A stretch of DNA of 53,566 nt from Candidatus Woesearchaeota archaeon (GTDB lineage Archaea; Nanobdellota; Nanobdellia; Woesearchaeales; GW2011-AR15), in assembly GCA_016935095.1 (NCBI GenBank), contig JAFGRO010000012.1, positions 1 through 53,566 on the forward strand. The letters run 5' to 3'. Positions 35,049 through 43,809 of the stretch are shown here, piece after piece (position 1 is the first letter of the stretch; every line of letters starts with the position of its first letter). Under the pieces are notes generated by a model. The model saw nothing but the letters and a program-made list of their open reading frames with translations. It had not been told where the DNA came from and ran no database searches. The position numbers and the translations under genes are program-made.

Positions 35049-35783
35049 ATGAATCCCATAACTAAAATCCTGCTATGTAAAGGAAAAAAATATTATATTA
35101 GAGATTTAGATAAAGATTTTCACACAGAATTCGGGTTTATCAAAAAATCTGATTTACAAAACTCAAAGCCGGGAGATATCATGAAAAGCAACACCGGCAA
35201 TGAGTTCTGTGTATTTGACCCTTTTTTTATTGACTCTTATATGAAAATAAAAAGAGGCGCTCAGATTATTGCAAGAAAAGACATCGGCATAATCATTGCG
35301 GAAACTGCTGTTAGCAGGGAATCTGTTGTTTTGGATGCAGGCTCTGGAAGCGGTGCATTGGCATGTTTTTTAGCCCATATCTGCAAAAAAGTCTACAGCT
35401 ATGAACTAAGAGAAGATTTTTTTAAATTTGTAAAAAAAAATATTGAATTTTTAGGCCTGAAAAATTTAATCCTGAAAAACAAAGATATTTATGAGGGAAT
35501 TGATGAAACAGACCTTGATATGGTTGTATTGGATTTGCCGGAGCCATGGAAAGTAATTGGGCATGCATCTAGATCACTGAAAACAGGAGGCTTCTTGATT
35601 TCATATTCACCTTGCATTCCGCAGGCAATAGACTTTGTAAATGCTCTTACAAGTGATTTTATACATCTGAAAACAGTTGAAATCTCAGAAAAGGAATGGG
35701 AAATCAAGCAAAGAAAAGTCAGACCAAAGACAAGACAATTAGGTCATACAGGATTTATAAGCTTTACAAGAAAAATCAAATAA
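35049..35783 (+). CDS. trmI: tRNA (adenine-N1)-methyltransferase TrmI
   Basis: 244 residues. Archaeal TrmI makes m1A57/m1A58 in the T-loop of tRNAs. Visible: the N-terminal small domain, RGAQIIARKDIGIIIAETAV, the SAM-binding motif VVLDAGSGSGALACFLAHIC, and the catalytic-region motif VVLDLPEPWKVIGHASRSLK. The end TRQLGHTGFISFTRK is typical. Length matches the family. TTTAAAAATT lies about 25-32 bp upstream of the ATG, suggesting a leaderless message. Confidence 0.92.
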   Translation: MNPITKILLCKGKKYYIRDLDKDFHTEFGFIKKSDLQNSKPGDIMKSNTGNEFCVFDPFFIDSYMKIKRGAQIIARKDIGIIIAETAVSRESVVLDAGSGSGALACFLAHICKKVYSYELREDFFKFVKKNIEFLGLKNLILKNKDIYEGIDETDLDMVVLDLPEPWKVIGHASRSLKTGGFLISYSPCIPQAIDFVNALTSDFIHLKTVEISEKEWEIKQRKVRPKTRQLGHTGFISFTRKIK

Positions 35784-35795
35784 AATAAAAAAAAT

Positions 35796-36290
35796 TTATT
35801 TTTTAGGTTGTTCTGTTACCTGCTTAACAGCTTTTTTGGAAGCGGGTCTTTTCTTAGCTTTCTTTTTAGCTGCTTTTTTTTTCGTAGCGGGCTTTTTTGC
35901 TTTTTTCTTAACTGCCTTTTTTTTAACAGCTTTTTTCTTAGCTGCTTTTTTTTTCTTAGGAGCACTAACACTTGTTACACTTGCTGTAAGTTTTCTTGGA
36001 GATTGGCTTACACTTAATTTTCTCAATCTGCTTGCTAATACACCCATGTTTTTAATTTGTTGCCTGATTTTTGCATCAAGCTTTGCTATTTCCTTATTAG
36101 TCTTTGTTGCAGATGCGGCCAATGACTTTTTCGAAATTTTTCCGCTTTTGAATCTACTTATCTCTTTGCTGAATTCATCCATTACAGATTGCTTTTCCTT
36201 TTGCGTTGCACTGATTAATTCACCTGCAACAGTAATCTTCTGGATAATATCTGCAAAAGATTTCATGTCCAGTTTTTTTGCATTTGCCAT
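35796..36290 (-). CDS. Coiled-coil protein with histone H1-like Lys/Ala tail
   Basis: 164 residues. The first 100 residues are a helical hairpin or coiled coil (FADIIQKITVAGELISATQK; KTNKEIAKLDAKIRQQIKNM). The last 60 are repeats of AAKKKAVKKKAVKKKAKKPA type, like histone H1 and bacterial Hc1 tails. A DNA- or RNA-compacting role is plausible but inferred. The tail composition is shared with the microprotein at 40394-40471 and the tail of the protein at 1318-2223. It converges with trmI. Confidence 0.75.
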   Translation of the reverse strand: MANAKKLDMKSFADIIQKITVAGELISATQKEKQSVMDEFSKEISRFKSGKISKKSLAASATKTNKEIAKLDAKIRQQIKNMGVLASRLRKLSVSQSPRKLTASVTSVSAPKKKKAAKKKAVKKKAVKKKAKKPATKKKAAKKKAKKRPASKKAVKQVTEQPKK

Positions 36291-36399
36291 TATATTTTAC
36301 CTCTTTTATATTTTGAATATATTTATTTCTTATATTCTGATATAAATAATTTTCGAAAATAAATAATTTTTTTAAGGTTAGTAATTATATTAATTATTA

Positions 36400-36960
36400 A
36401 TGAAAAAACAAATCCGAGTTTTAGGAATAGATGATTCCCCTTTTGATAAATTCAGAGATAAATCTGTTTTGGTGGTCGGCACTTTGTTCAGGGGAGGGGA
36501 ATTTTTAGATGGAATCTTATCAACAAAAGTCAATGTAGATGGCAATGACGCAACTTTTAAACTAATTGAAATGATTAATAACTGTAAATTTAAACAATCA
36601 ATTCACTCTGTTTTATTGGATGGGATTGCGCTCGGAGGTTTTAATATAGTTGATATTGAGCGTTTATTTAAAAAAACCAAAATTCCTGTGATTGTTGTCA
36701 TGAGAGATTATCCTGACTTAAATAAAATCAAAAAAGCATTAAATAAAATCGGGATGGGAAAAAAAATTAAATTACTGGAAAAAGCAGGAGAAATAAATTC
36801 TTATGAAAAAATATTCTTCCAGGTTAAAGGCATTTCTGAAGAAAAAGCAAAACAGATTTTGAAGGTCACATGTACGCATTCACACCTTCCTGAGCCAGTC
36901 AGGGTTGCGCATTTAATTGGGCAGGGATTAGTTTATGGAGAGAGCAGGGGAAGAGCATGA
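36400..36960 (+). CDS. DUF99 family protein (endonuclease V-like fold)
   Basis: 186 residues. It matches the archaeal DUF99 family: VLGIDDSPFDKFRDKSVLVV, GTLFRGGEFLDGILSTKVNV, HSVLLDGIALGGFNIVDIER, IPVIVVMRDYPDLNKIKKAL, and the C-terminal THSHLPEPVRVAHLIGQGLV. The family adopts an RNase H/endonuclease V-like fold, and its biochemical role has not been established to my knowledge. It is typical of archaea. Length is standard and it looks intact. Confidence 0.9.
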   Translation: MKKQIRVLGIDDSPFDKFRDKSVLVVGTLFRGGEFLDGILSTKVNVDGNDATFKLIEMINNCKFKQSIHSVLLDGIALGGFNIVDIERLFKKTKIPVIVVMRDYPDLNKIKKALNKIGMGKKIKLLEKAGEINSYEKIFFQVKGISEEKAKQILKVTCTHSHLPEPVRVAHLIGQGLVYGESRGRA

Positions 36961-37010
36961 AAATGCAATACAGCAAAATATATTAATTCTGATTTGTTGC
37001 AATTACTCTA

Positions 37011-37679
37011 ATGAAAAAAACACATTGCTTTAAAATTCATTATCTTCTGTTTCTGATAATCTTATTTGCTGTTTTTTGTTCTTCATGTATGCCTCAGCCT
37101 GCTGGAAAAGATCTTGGTGAAAGATTAGGACCGATTCTTGATGTATTGGATTATATGGAAAATTCAGGTAAATATGAATTTATTGATGCAGCAGCTTATT
37201 TAAAGAATTCAGATATCAGGGTTGAGATGAAATCTTCACAATATTCACGTCCTTTTGGAAGTACAATTGGAATAACTAATTGTGTTTCAGGAAAATTAAA
37301 AAAATTGAGAATTTCATTGGTAATAAATGATTTTTATTTTTATGATTTTGAATATTTTGAAAAAGCAATACTAATCTATAATGAAGTTGAGAATATAAAA
37401 TGCTTTAAAACAAAATTTAATGAAGTAAACAAAGATAACAGCCTTGATACCTGTGAAGAAAGAAATACTCAGCTTAATAAATTGTGTAAAAGAGAAGATG
37501 CAAAAAGGCATATTAAGTGCAGGGATTTATATCTTGAATTCTATGATCCTGATAAGCCTCATTCCAAATTCGGAGAGAATATAATGCAGCTTTTTGAGAC
37601 CTGCGAGACAGGAACCGATACAGCAACTGAAATAACAGAATCTGATTTAGTGGATTGCCTGTATGAAGAAATATATTGA
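37011..37679 (+). CDS. Putative lipoprotein, unknown function
   Basis: 222 residues. The signal peptide (HYLLFLIILFAVFCSSC) ends in a lipobox CSSC, so the protein is likely anchored outside the membrane. The mature part is charged with several Cys (CEERNTQLNKLCKREDAKRH). I recognise no domain. It lies 50 nt after the DUF99 gene and is followed by a two-tier hairpin terminator. Confidence 0.7.
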   Translation: MKKTHCFKIHYLLFLIILFAVFCSSCMPQPAGKDLGERLGPILDVLDYMENSGKYEFIDAAAYLKNSDIRVEMKSSQYSRPFGSTIGITNCVSGKLKKLRISLVINDFYFYDFEYFEKAILIYNEVENIKCFKTKFNEVNKDNSLDTCEERNTQLNKLCKREDAKRHIKCRDLYLEFYDPDKPHSKFGENIMQLFETCETGTDTATEITESDLVDCLYEEIY

Positions 37680-37689
37680 TCATTAATTC

Positions 37690-37738
37690 AATTCAGCAGA
37701 AAACCCCTATTTTTTGGTAGGGGATGAATGCCTGAATT
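37690..37738. terminator. Two-tier hairpin between convergent genes
   Basis: Inner stem CCCCTA/TAGGGG (37704-37709 with 37718-37723) with a T-rich loop; outer stem AATTCAG/CTGAATT (37690-37696 with 37732-37738). It lies between convergent genes ending at 37679 and 37761, so it is probably a bidirectional terminator. Confidence 0.55.
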
Positions 37739-37760
37739 TAATCTTAATAATTGGTAATTT

Positions 37761-38402
37761 TTATCCTGTTTTTCTTTTTAATATAATTCCTGTTAATAAT
37801 ACAATCATTGACTCTAAAACAAAAATGAATCCAATCCTAAAGCTCATATCCATAAAAAATCCATCAGGGAACATTGCTTTCATGTTTGAAACTCCTGGAT
37901 CAAAAGAATAGTTTCCTGTAAATAGTATTTCATGGAATTTTTCAAATAAAAAATAAAAGCCGGTAACTTTATAAAAAATAAAAACAGAAATGATTAATAA
38001 AACTGAAAATAATCCTGTATACACAAGGATTTTTGCAATGTTTTTCACAAACCTTTTTTTCTTTAGTCTGTAAACTATGAATAATGAACTTATAAATAAG
38101 ATTAAATTAAAAAGATAGAACACATAAAATTTATTTATCAGCACTTTAACGTCATATAAATGAGAGATTTCTTCTTCATTAAAAAACACATTATCTAAAT
38201 ATTCTTTATTTTTAAAGTAATTAAATAAATTCCTTGTTACAGAAATGGTTTTTTCTTTTCCGAATAATGAATATATATCATATTTCTCATATTCGTATTC
38301 ATAAAAGGGCAGATTGTAGATTGTGTAGAAGACTGAAAAAAAGAACAATACAAAAAATAAGCTAATGACTGAGACAATAAAAATGAATTTATTGATTTTC
38401 AT
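37761..38402 (-). CDS. DUF1461-like integral membrane protein
   Basis: 213 residues with about five membrane segments. The loop FHEILFTGNYSFDPGVSNMK, then AMFPDGFFMDMSFRIG, matches the conserved 'FH..FF....W.F......L...FP..F' signature of DUF1461 (TIGR01906-like) proteins. Function unknown. The start lies 2 nt from the end of the ABCE1 gene, which is in the same orientation, so it is probably co-transcribed with it. Confidence 0.75.
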   Translation of the reverse strand: MKINKFIFIVSVISLFFVLFFFSVFYTIYNLPFYEYEYEKYDIYSLFGKEKTISVTRNLFNYFKNKEYLDNVFFNEEEISHLYDVKVLINKFYVFYLFNLILFISSLFIVYRLKKKRFVKNIAKILVYTGLFSVLLIISVFIFYKVTGFYFLFEKFHEILFTGNYSFDPGVSNMKAMFPDGFFMDMSFRIGFIFVLESMIVLLTGIILKRKTG

Positions 38403-38404
38403 AT

Positions 38405-40162
38405 TCAGGAATAATAATATTTTCCAGAAGATTTCTGCTCACGGTCTTTGACAGAATCAAGCTTATTTATGCGCGGCCTTTTGGATTCTTCATCTCTCCT
38501 GAGAGTAATGCTCAGTTCCCTTAGCAGGTTGTTCATGCCTTTTTCCATTGAAAAAGGGCCTTCACTGATTCCATATGCAGCAGGTTCACCTTTAAACACA
38601 AGCAACCTGTCTGAGAGATAATCAAGGAAGAGTAAGTCATGATCAACAACCAAGCATGAAATATTTCTCTTCTCAACAATATTTGCAATGACTTTAGAGA
38701 TGATTAACCTCTGCTCAACATCAAGGTAAGCTGAAGGCTCGTCTAATAAAATTAAATCAGATTCTTTAGCAAGCGCTTCACAAATTGCAACTTTCTGCAA
38801 TTCACCGCCTGACAGTTCATTAATCCTTTTTGTAAACAGAGGTTTAAGGTTCAGGGCTCTTATCAATTCAATCTCATATTTAGTGATTGCATTTCTTAGA
38901 ATGTTAACAACAAGTTCATCTGACTCATTTTCAATATACTGCGGCTTATACGAGACTTTTACTTTAAGCTTGATTTCTTTGTCATCAGGATTAATAACAC
39001 CTGCTAATAATTTTACAAAAGTTGTTTTTCCGATCCCGTTTTCACCGAGCACACCAACCTTTTCATTAATGTAAACTTCACCTTCATTGGCAGTAAGCCT
39101 GAAATTACCGAGCTTTTTATTGAATTCCGGCCAGCTGATTAAAGATGTTTGTTCCTTGGTTTTAACAGGCGGCTTGACCTCAAACTTGATTTTATGATCT
39201 CTAAATCTTATATTTTCTTCCTTAAGGTATCCATTCAGAAAAGTATTTATCCCGTTTTTAGCTGCTTTTAAAGAAGAGACAACACCATAACAGCCGGCTT
39301 TACCATACATTATGTTAATAAGATCTGCCATATAATCTAATGCAATCAGATCATGTTCAATCACAATAACAGCAGTATTTTCATCCGCTAACTCTCTTAT
39401 AAATTTTGAAATCTTCAATCTTTGCTTAATATCAAGGTAAGATGTTAATTCATCAAAAATATAAAGATTAGCTTTTTTTAATACAGCTGCGGCAATCGCT
39501 ACTCTCTGCAATTCACCGCCGGATATATTGTCAATGGATGTTTCAAGAATCTTTGTAATTTCTAATCTTTCCGCTGTCTGATTTAACTGGTTTTTTTCAT
39601 CAACCTTTTTTAATAAATCAATGACTTTCCCTTTATATTGTTTGGGAATCATGTCAACATGCTGCGGCTTATATGAAATTTTAATTTCATTGTTTTTGAT
39701 TTTCTGGAAAAACAGCTGCGCTTCTGTCCCTTTAAAATATTCAATTATTTCATCAATCTTTGCTTCTTCATTCATCTTGCCTAAGTTAGGTTTTAAGACT
39801 CCTGCCAGAATTTTTATAGCAGTTGTTTTTCCGATCCCGTTTATACCTATTATACCTACAACCTTACCAAATACAGGAATTGGCAGATTATATAATGCAA
39901 AACCGTTTTTTGAATACCTGTGAATAGGCTCCTTTTCAAGTTCTTCAGGAAGATTAATTATTTTAATTGCTTCAAAAGGGCATTTTTTAGGGCAGATACC
40001 GCAGCCAATGCACAGCTCTTCATTTATTTCAACCTTTTTATCACTGCTTTCAATTATACATTCATTCCCTGATCTGTTAACAGGACAAACTCCTCCGCAG
40101 ATAAAAGGGCAGTCTACTTTATTCTTGCACTTGGTCTTGTCAACTATAGCTAAACGTTTCAT
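38405..40162 (-). CDS. ABCE1/RLI ribosome-recycling ATPase
   Basis: 585 residues. It splits post-termination ribosomes together with aRF1/aPelota. Visible: two N-terminal [4Fe-4S] clusters (KCKNKVDCPFICGGVCPVNR; CIGCGICPKKCPFEAIKI), two ATPase domains with Walker A GINGIGKTTA and GENGIGKTTF, ABC signatures ISGGELQRVA and LSGGELQKVA, and Walker B regions NLYIFDELTSYLDIKQR and DLILLDEPSAYLDVEQR. It is universal in archaea and eukaryotes. Length is usual and it looks intact. Confidence 0.95.
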   Translation of the reverse strand: MKRLAIVDKTKCKNKVDCPFICGGVCPVNRSGNECIIESSDKKVEINEELCIGCGICPKKCPFEAIKIINLPEELEKEPIHRYSKNGFALYNLPIPVFGKVVGIIGINGIGKTTAIKILAGVLKPNLGKMNEEAKIDEIIEYFKGTEAQLFFQKIKNNEIKISYKPQHVDMIPKQYKGKVIDLLKKVDEKNQLNQTAERLEITKILETSIDNISGGELQRVAIAAAVLKKANLYIFDELTSYLDIKQRLKISKFIRELADENTAVIVIEHDLIALDYMADLINIMYGKAGCYGVVSSLKAAKNGINTFLNGYLKEENIRFRDHKIKFEVKPPVKTKEQTSLISWPEFNKKLGNFRLTANEGEVYINEKVGVLGENGIGKTTFVKLLAGVINPDDKEIKLKVKVSYKPQYIENESDELVVNILRNAITKYEIELIRALNLKPLFTKRINELSGGELQKVAICEALAKESDLILLDEPSAYLDVEQRLIISKVIANIVEKRNISCLVVDHDLLFLDYLSDRLLVFKGEPAAYGISEGPFSMEKGMNNLLRELSITLRRDEESKRPRINKLDSVKDREQKSSGKYYYS

Positions 40163-40393
40163 TATCTTATAATGAAAAACATATCTGTTTTTTAAATTAT
40201 TTGTTTATGCTGAAAAAATCTGAACAAATTTTAAAACAAGTCATCCGGGTTTTTAAAAAGAGAAATCAATTGATAACAAAAAATTTGTAATATAATCTGA
40301 AATTTTTTTTATTAGATTTTAGAAAACTTTAAATACAAATTAGTATATTAATTCTATTGAAATAATTTGTTTTAAAAAAAGGAGGTAAAGTAA

Positions 40394-40471
40394 ATGCCAG
40401 CAAAAAAGAAAAAACCTGCTAAAAAAAAAGCTACTAAAAAAAAAGCTACTAAAAAAAAAAAGAAAAAATAA
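40394..40471 (+). CDS. 25-residue Lys-rich microprotein
   Basis: An ORF of 25 codons, 16 of them Lys: MPAKKKKPAKKKATKKKATK and then five more Lys. It is preceded by an excellent Shine-Dalgarno GGAGGT (40381-40386), by a boxA-like TTTAAATAC near 40330, and followed by a strong terminator (40483-40512). That full set of signals argues for expression. The peptide resembles the H1-like tails of two larger proteins in the window. It may bind nucleic acid or ribosomes (inference). Confidence 0.7.
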   Translation: MPAKKKKPAKKKATKKKATKKKKKK

Positions 40472-40482
40472 ATATTCTTCTG

Positions 40483-40512
40483 AAGTCTACTCTTAGCAAA
40501 GAGTAGGCTTTT
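40483..40512 (+). terminator. Intrinsic terminator of the microprotein gene
   Basis: A 12-bp stem (40483-40494 with 40499-40510, one G-U) with core CTACTCTT/AAGAGTAG and loop AGCA, followed by TTTTCAATTTTTT. This is of classical bacterial-like form and lies just before the polB promoter. Confidence 0.75.
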
Positions 40513-40528
40513 CAATTTTTTCATTACA

Positions 40529-40538
40529 TTTTTAAATT
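40529..40538 (+). promoter_or_regulatory. boxA upstream of polB
   Basis: TTTTTAAATT is centred about 26 bp before the polB ATG at 40560, with no Shine-Dalgarno. A leaderless transcript is predicted. Confidence 0.45.
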
Positions 40539-40559
40539 GACATTCCTTCTGTAATTTTA

Positions 40560-42893
40560 ATGAAAGGATTTGTTGTTTATCCAACTTACAGAATAAAGGA
40601 AAATAAGGCTTATGTCTATCTCTATGGCAGGTTAGAAAACGGAGAATCATTTCTTACAATCAATGAAAACAGGCCTTATTTTTTTATAAGGGAGAAAGAT
40701 CTAAAAAAAACAAAAGAAATTAACAAAGAGCGGCATTATGAAATTAAAAAAACGGAGTTCAAGGATTTCAATGAAGATAAGGTCGTGAAGATAATCCTGG
40801 ACATACCAAGAGAGGTTCCTGTTCTGAGAAAAGAGTTTCAGGATAAGGGGATAGGATGCTATGAGGCGGATATAAGGTTTGCACAAAGATTTCTTATTGA
40901 TAATAATATTAAATGTTCTTTAAGAATAGAGGGTGATTTTGAAAAAGGAGAAAAAGTGGACAGGATTTATACAAATCCTGGATTAATGCCGGCTGTATTC
41001 AAACCGGAGCTAAGGGTCCTCTCAATAGATATAGAGACAAACAGGACTGCCTCAGAGGTATTTTCAATAGCGCTTTATTCTGAAAACTACAGGGAAGTCC
41101 TTATACATTCAGATAAAAAAATAAAAAATGCAAAAAGCTTTGAAAATGAAAGGGCAATGCTTGGTTTTTTTAAAGAAAAAATAATTGAGCTTGACCCGGA
41201 TATAATCACGGGTTGGAATGTTGTTGATTTTGATATCAATGTTTTGAAAAAGAGATTTGAGCATTATAAAATCCCTTTCACAATAGGAAGGTCTGGTGAT
41301 AAATGCTCTATTAGAACATATGATTCTTTTTTTAAGGATTCAAGGGCAAACATTCCAGGCAGGATTGTTTTGGATGGTATTATGCTTTCAAAAATCTCTT
41401 TTTTAAGATTAGAAGATTATAAATTGGATACAGCGGCAAAAACCTTTCTTGGGGAATCTAAATTAAAAACTTTTTATAAATTTACAAAAGCTGAAGAAAT
41501 TGAGCGCTTATTTAAAGACAATCCGCAGGAATTAGCTGACTATAATTTAAAAGATGCAGAGCTTGTTTACAGGATTCTTAAAAAAAAGAAATTAATTGAT
41601 TTAACTGTCCAGAGATCTTTGCTTACCGGAATGCAATTAGATATGGTAAAAGCATCAATTGCTTCTTTAGATAGCTTGTATATTAGAGAGACAATGAAGC
41701 TGGGTTATGTATGCAATACAAGCAATTATAATGAAAGGGAAGCAAGAATCAAAGGCGGCTATGTAAGAGATTCAATCCCTGGAATTTATGAATTTGTTTC
41801 GGTTCTGGATTTCAAGAGCCTGTATCCAAGCATTATCCGGACTTTCAATATAGATCCTTTAAGATATGTTGGCAAAGACAGGATTGACAATTATAAGAAA
41901 TCAGAACTGATTGAAGCGCCAAACAAAGCACATTTTCTGAAAAAGGAAGGAATTCTGCCCTTGCTTATCCATAGGTTATGGCAGATGAGGGATAATGCAA
42001 AAAAAAGGAATAACAAGGAAGAGAGCTATGCAATTAAAATCACTATGAATAGTTTTTTCGGAGTGCTTGCAAATCCGATGTGCAGGTTCTATAATCTTGA
42101 GATTGCAAACGCAATTACTTCATTTGGAAGATTTTTTGTAAAAAAAACAGAAAAGATCATTGAAGAAAAATATGATGTAAAAAATATCTATTCAGATACA
42201 GACTCTGTTTTCATCAAGACAAATGCAAAGACTATTGAAGAATCTGAAAAACTTGGGGAAAAAATTGCTGATTATGTAAATAAGTATTACAATGACTTTG
42301 TAGAAAAAGAATATGGAAAAAAATCTTTTTTGGAATTGCAGTTTGAAAAAACATATATACGGTTTTTAATGCCCCAGTTAAGAAAAAGCGAGACAGGGGC
42401 AAAAAAAAGGTATGCAGGCTTATTGTTGGAAGATGGAAAAGAAAAGATTGATTTTACCGGACTGGAATTTGTAAGGCGTGACTGGACCGAGCTTTCCAAA
42501 AAATTCCAGCTGGAGATACTTGACAGGATATTTCATAAAAAAGAGATTACTGATTACATGAAGGATTTTGTTAATAATTTAAAAAAAGGGAACTATGATG
42601 AGCTGCTTGTTTATAAAAAAGCAATAAGAAAAAAACTTAGCGCTTATGTAAAAACAACACCCCCCCATGTAAAAGCCGCAAGAAAACTGGCAAAAGTAAC
42701 ATCAAATATCATTTCTTATGTTATGACAACAGACGGTCCTGAACCTTTAGAGAAATTAAAACACAAGATTGATTATGAGCATTATATTGAGAAGCAAATA
42801 AAGCCAATAGCGGATTCTGTGCTTGTTTTTTATGATAAAAAATTTGACGAGTTAATAAAGGGAAGTTCCCAGAAGACTTTGTTTGGTTATTGA
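40560..42893 (+). CDS. polB: Family B DNA polymerase
   Basis: 777 residues, normal for archaeal PolB. Exonuclease motifs: LSIDIETNRTASEVFSIALY (Exo I), TGWNVVDFDINVLKKR (Exo II), YNLKDAELVYRILK (Exo III). Polymerase motifs: VLDFKSLYPSIIRTFNIDP (A), NSFFGVLANPMCRFYN (B), IYSDTDSVFIKT (C). The last residues QKTLFGY fit a PIP box for PCNA binding. It is the replicative or repair polymerase acting with RfcL/RfcS and PCNA. No intein is seen at the usual insertion sites. Confidence 0.95.
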   Translation: MKGFVVYPTYRIKENKAYVYLYGRLENGESFLTINENRPYFFIREKDLKKTKEINKERHYEIKKTEFKDFNEDKVVKIILDIPREVPVLRKEFQDKGIGCYEADIRFAQRFLIDNNIKCSLRIEGDFEKGEKVDRIYTNPGLMPAVFKPELRVLSIDIETNRTASEVFSIALYSENYREVLIHSDKKIKNAKSFENERAMLGFFKEKIIELDPDIITGWNVVDFDINVLKKRFEHYKIPFTIGRSGDKCSIRTYDSFFKDSRANIPGRIVLDGIMLSKISFLRLEDYKLDTAAKTFLGESKLKTFYKFTKAEEIERLFKDNPQELADYNLKDAELVYRILKKKKLIDLTVQRSLLTGMQLDMVKASIASLDSLYIRETMKLGYVCNTSNYNEREARIKGGYVRDSIPGIYEFVSVLDFKSLYPSIIRTFNIDPLRYVGKDRIDNYKKSELIEAPNKAHFLKKEGILPLLIHRLWQMRDNAKKRNNKEESYAIKITMNSFFGVLANPMCRFYNLEIANAITSFGRFFVKKTEKIIEEKYDVKNIYSDTDSVFIKTNAKTIEESEKLGEKIADYVNKYYNDFVEKEYGKKSFLELQFEKTYIRFLMPQLRKSETGAKKRYAGLLLEDGKEKIDFTGLEFVRRDWTELSKKFQLEILDRIFHKKEITDYMKDFVNNLKKGNYDELLVYKKAIRKKLSAYVKTTPPHVKAARKLAKVTSNIISYVMTTDGPEPLEKLKHKIDYEHYIEKQIKPIADSVLVFYDKKFDELIKGSSQKTLFGY

Positions 42894-42949
42894 AAATAAA
42901 CTGGTTTTTTAATTAATTTTATACTTTTTTATTTATTATATTTTTAGTT

Positions 42950-43086
42950 ATTGAGAGAGAACTCACGTTGCCCTTTATGTGATTGTAAAAGTCCCTCAAT
43001 GGCTCCCTCTGAATATTTAATCACAAGGGGCGCTTGGGGAACTTCTCGTTAAACATTAGGGAGCAACTGTCCAATCTCCCCAAGCC
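42950..43086 (+). ncRNA. Candidate structured RNA with two abutting hairpins and a loop-loop match
   Basis: GC-richer than its surroundings, between the end of polB and a convergent gene. Stem A: CCCTT (42971-42975) and GTGATT (42979-42984) pair with AATCAC (43019-43024) and AAGGG (43025-43029). Stem B: GCTTGGGGA/TCCCCAAGC (43032-43040 with 43077-43085, 9 bp perfect), starting within two bases of stem A so the two can stack. Loop A contains GCTCCCT (43002-43008), complementary to AGGGAGC in loop B (43058-43064). A/T-rich boxA-like sequence (ATTTATTATATTTT) precedes it at about 42930-42945. Strand is not certain. I match it to no known RNA family. Confidence 0.5.
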
Positions 43087-43170
43087 TAAAAAATAATTTC
43101 AATTAAATTATATTTTATTTTCTCAAGTCAAAATTTAAATTAATTTTTAAAAGAAATTTTAATTTTTCAG

Positions 43171-43713
43171 TTATCCAATAAAACTCATCAATGGCTGTGC
43201 AATTGTTGAGAAGAGAAGTATATTTATGATAACATTGCTTATTGAATAAGGCAATAATTTTACAAGTCTTCCAGGTGAAAATATGAAAGTAAAAGAGAGA
43301 TAAATTATATTTAAAACAACAGTAAGAACAGATCCGAGAAATGAAATATTATATGTGTTAAAAATTCCTGACATTATTCCTACAAGGCAATAGCTTGGAA
43401 TCACCCATATAATATACATGCCGATATATCCTGACATGACTAAATGGAATGTAATCAGGATAAGTGCGACCAGAAAGCCCATGAAAGGGCCATAGACTTT
43501 TCCTGTAATGACTGCTGATAAAGTAACCAGTTCTAGGCCGATGGTTTTTATTTGTAGATTGTTTATAATATAGCTGATTATAAAGCTGGAAACCGCAAGC
43601 AATGCAATGACAGTTATTTTTTTAAACAAAAGCAACAGGAGCAGCACAATCCCAACTGAGATAATTATTCTTTTGTTTATTTTCAGGGAAAGTTTTTTAG
43701 GAGATTTTTTCAT
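43171..43713 (-). CDS. Small polytopic membrane protein, ECF S-component-like (paralogue C)
   Basis: 180 residues, about six membrane segments. The conserved block is IGLELVTLSAVITGKVYGPF, then MGFLVALILI, close to GVELVMFSTILCGYVYGSLV in the protein at 2225-2818. The C-terminal helix SNVIINILLFSTIAQPLM also matches that protein's THILFNVWVFRYIAPFVL. 'GKVYGP..GF' is what is expected of ECF S subunits. No ECF ATPase or T subunit is in the window. It is divergent from the FAD-dependent reductase gene. Confidence 0.75.
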   Translation of the reverse strand: MKKSPKKLSLKINKRIIISVGIVLLLLLLFKKITVIALLAVSSFIISYIINNLQIKTIGLELVTLSAVITGKVYGPFMGFLVALILITFHLVMSGYIGMYIIWVIPSYCLVGIMSGIFNTYNISFLGSVLTVVLNIIYLSFTFIFSPGRLVKLLPYSISNVIINILLFSTIAQPLMSFIG

Positions 43714-43809
43714 TGAATATATAGAAGAGGAGTTTGTATATAAAGTTTGTTTAACTTAAGCAAGTCTAAAAAAGTAAAATTTATTAATAATGCAAAATAA
43801 GGAAGTACT

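Noticed and set aside
43050-43075. SRP RNA-like AGGGAGCAAC in the candidate RNA
   Set aside because: Resembles part of SRP helix 8, but the matching 5' strand and the GNAR tetraloop are absent.
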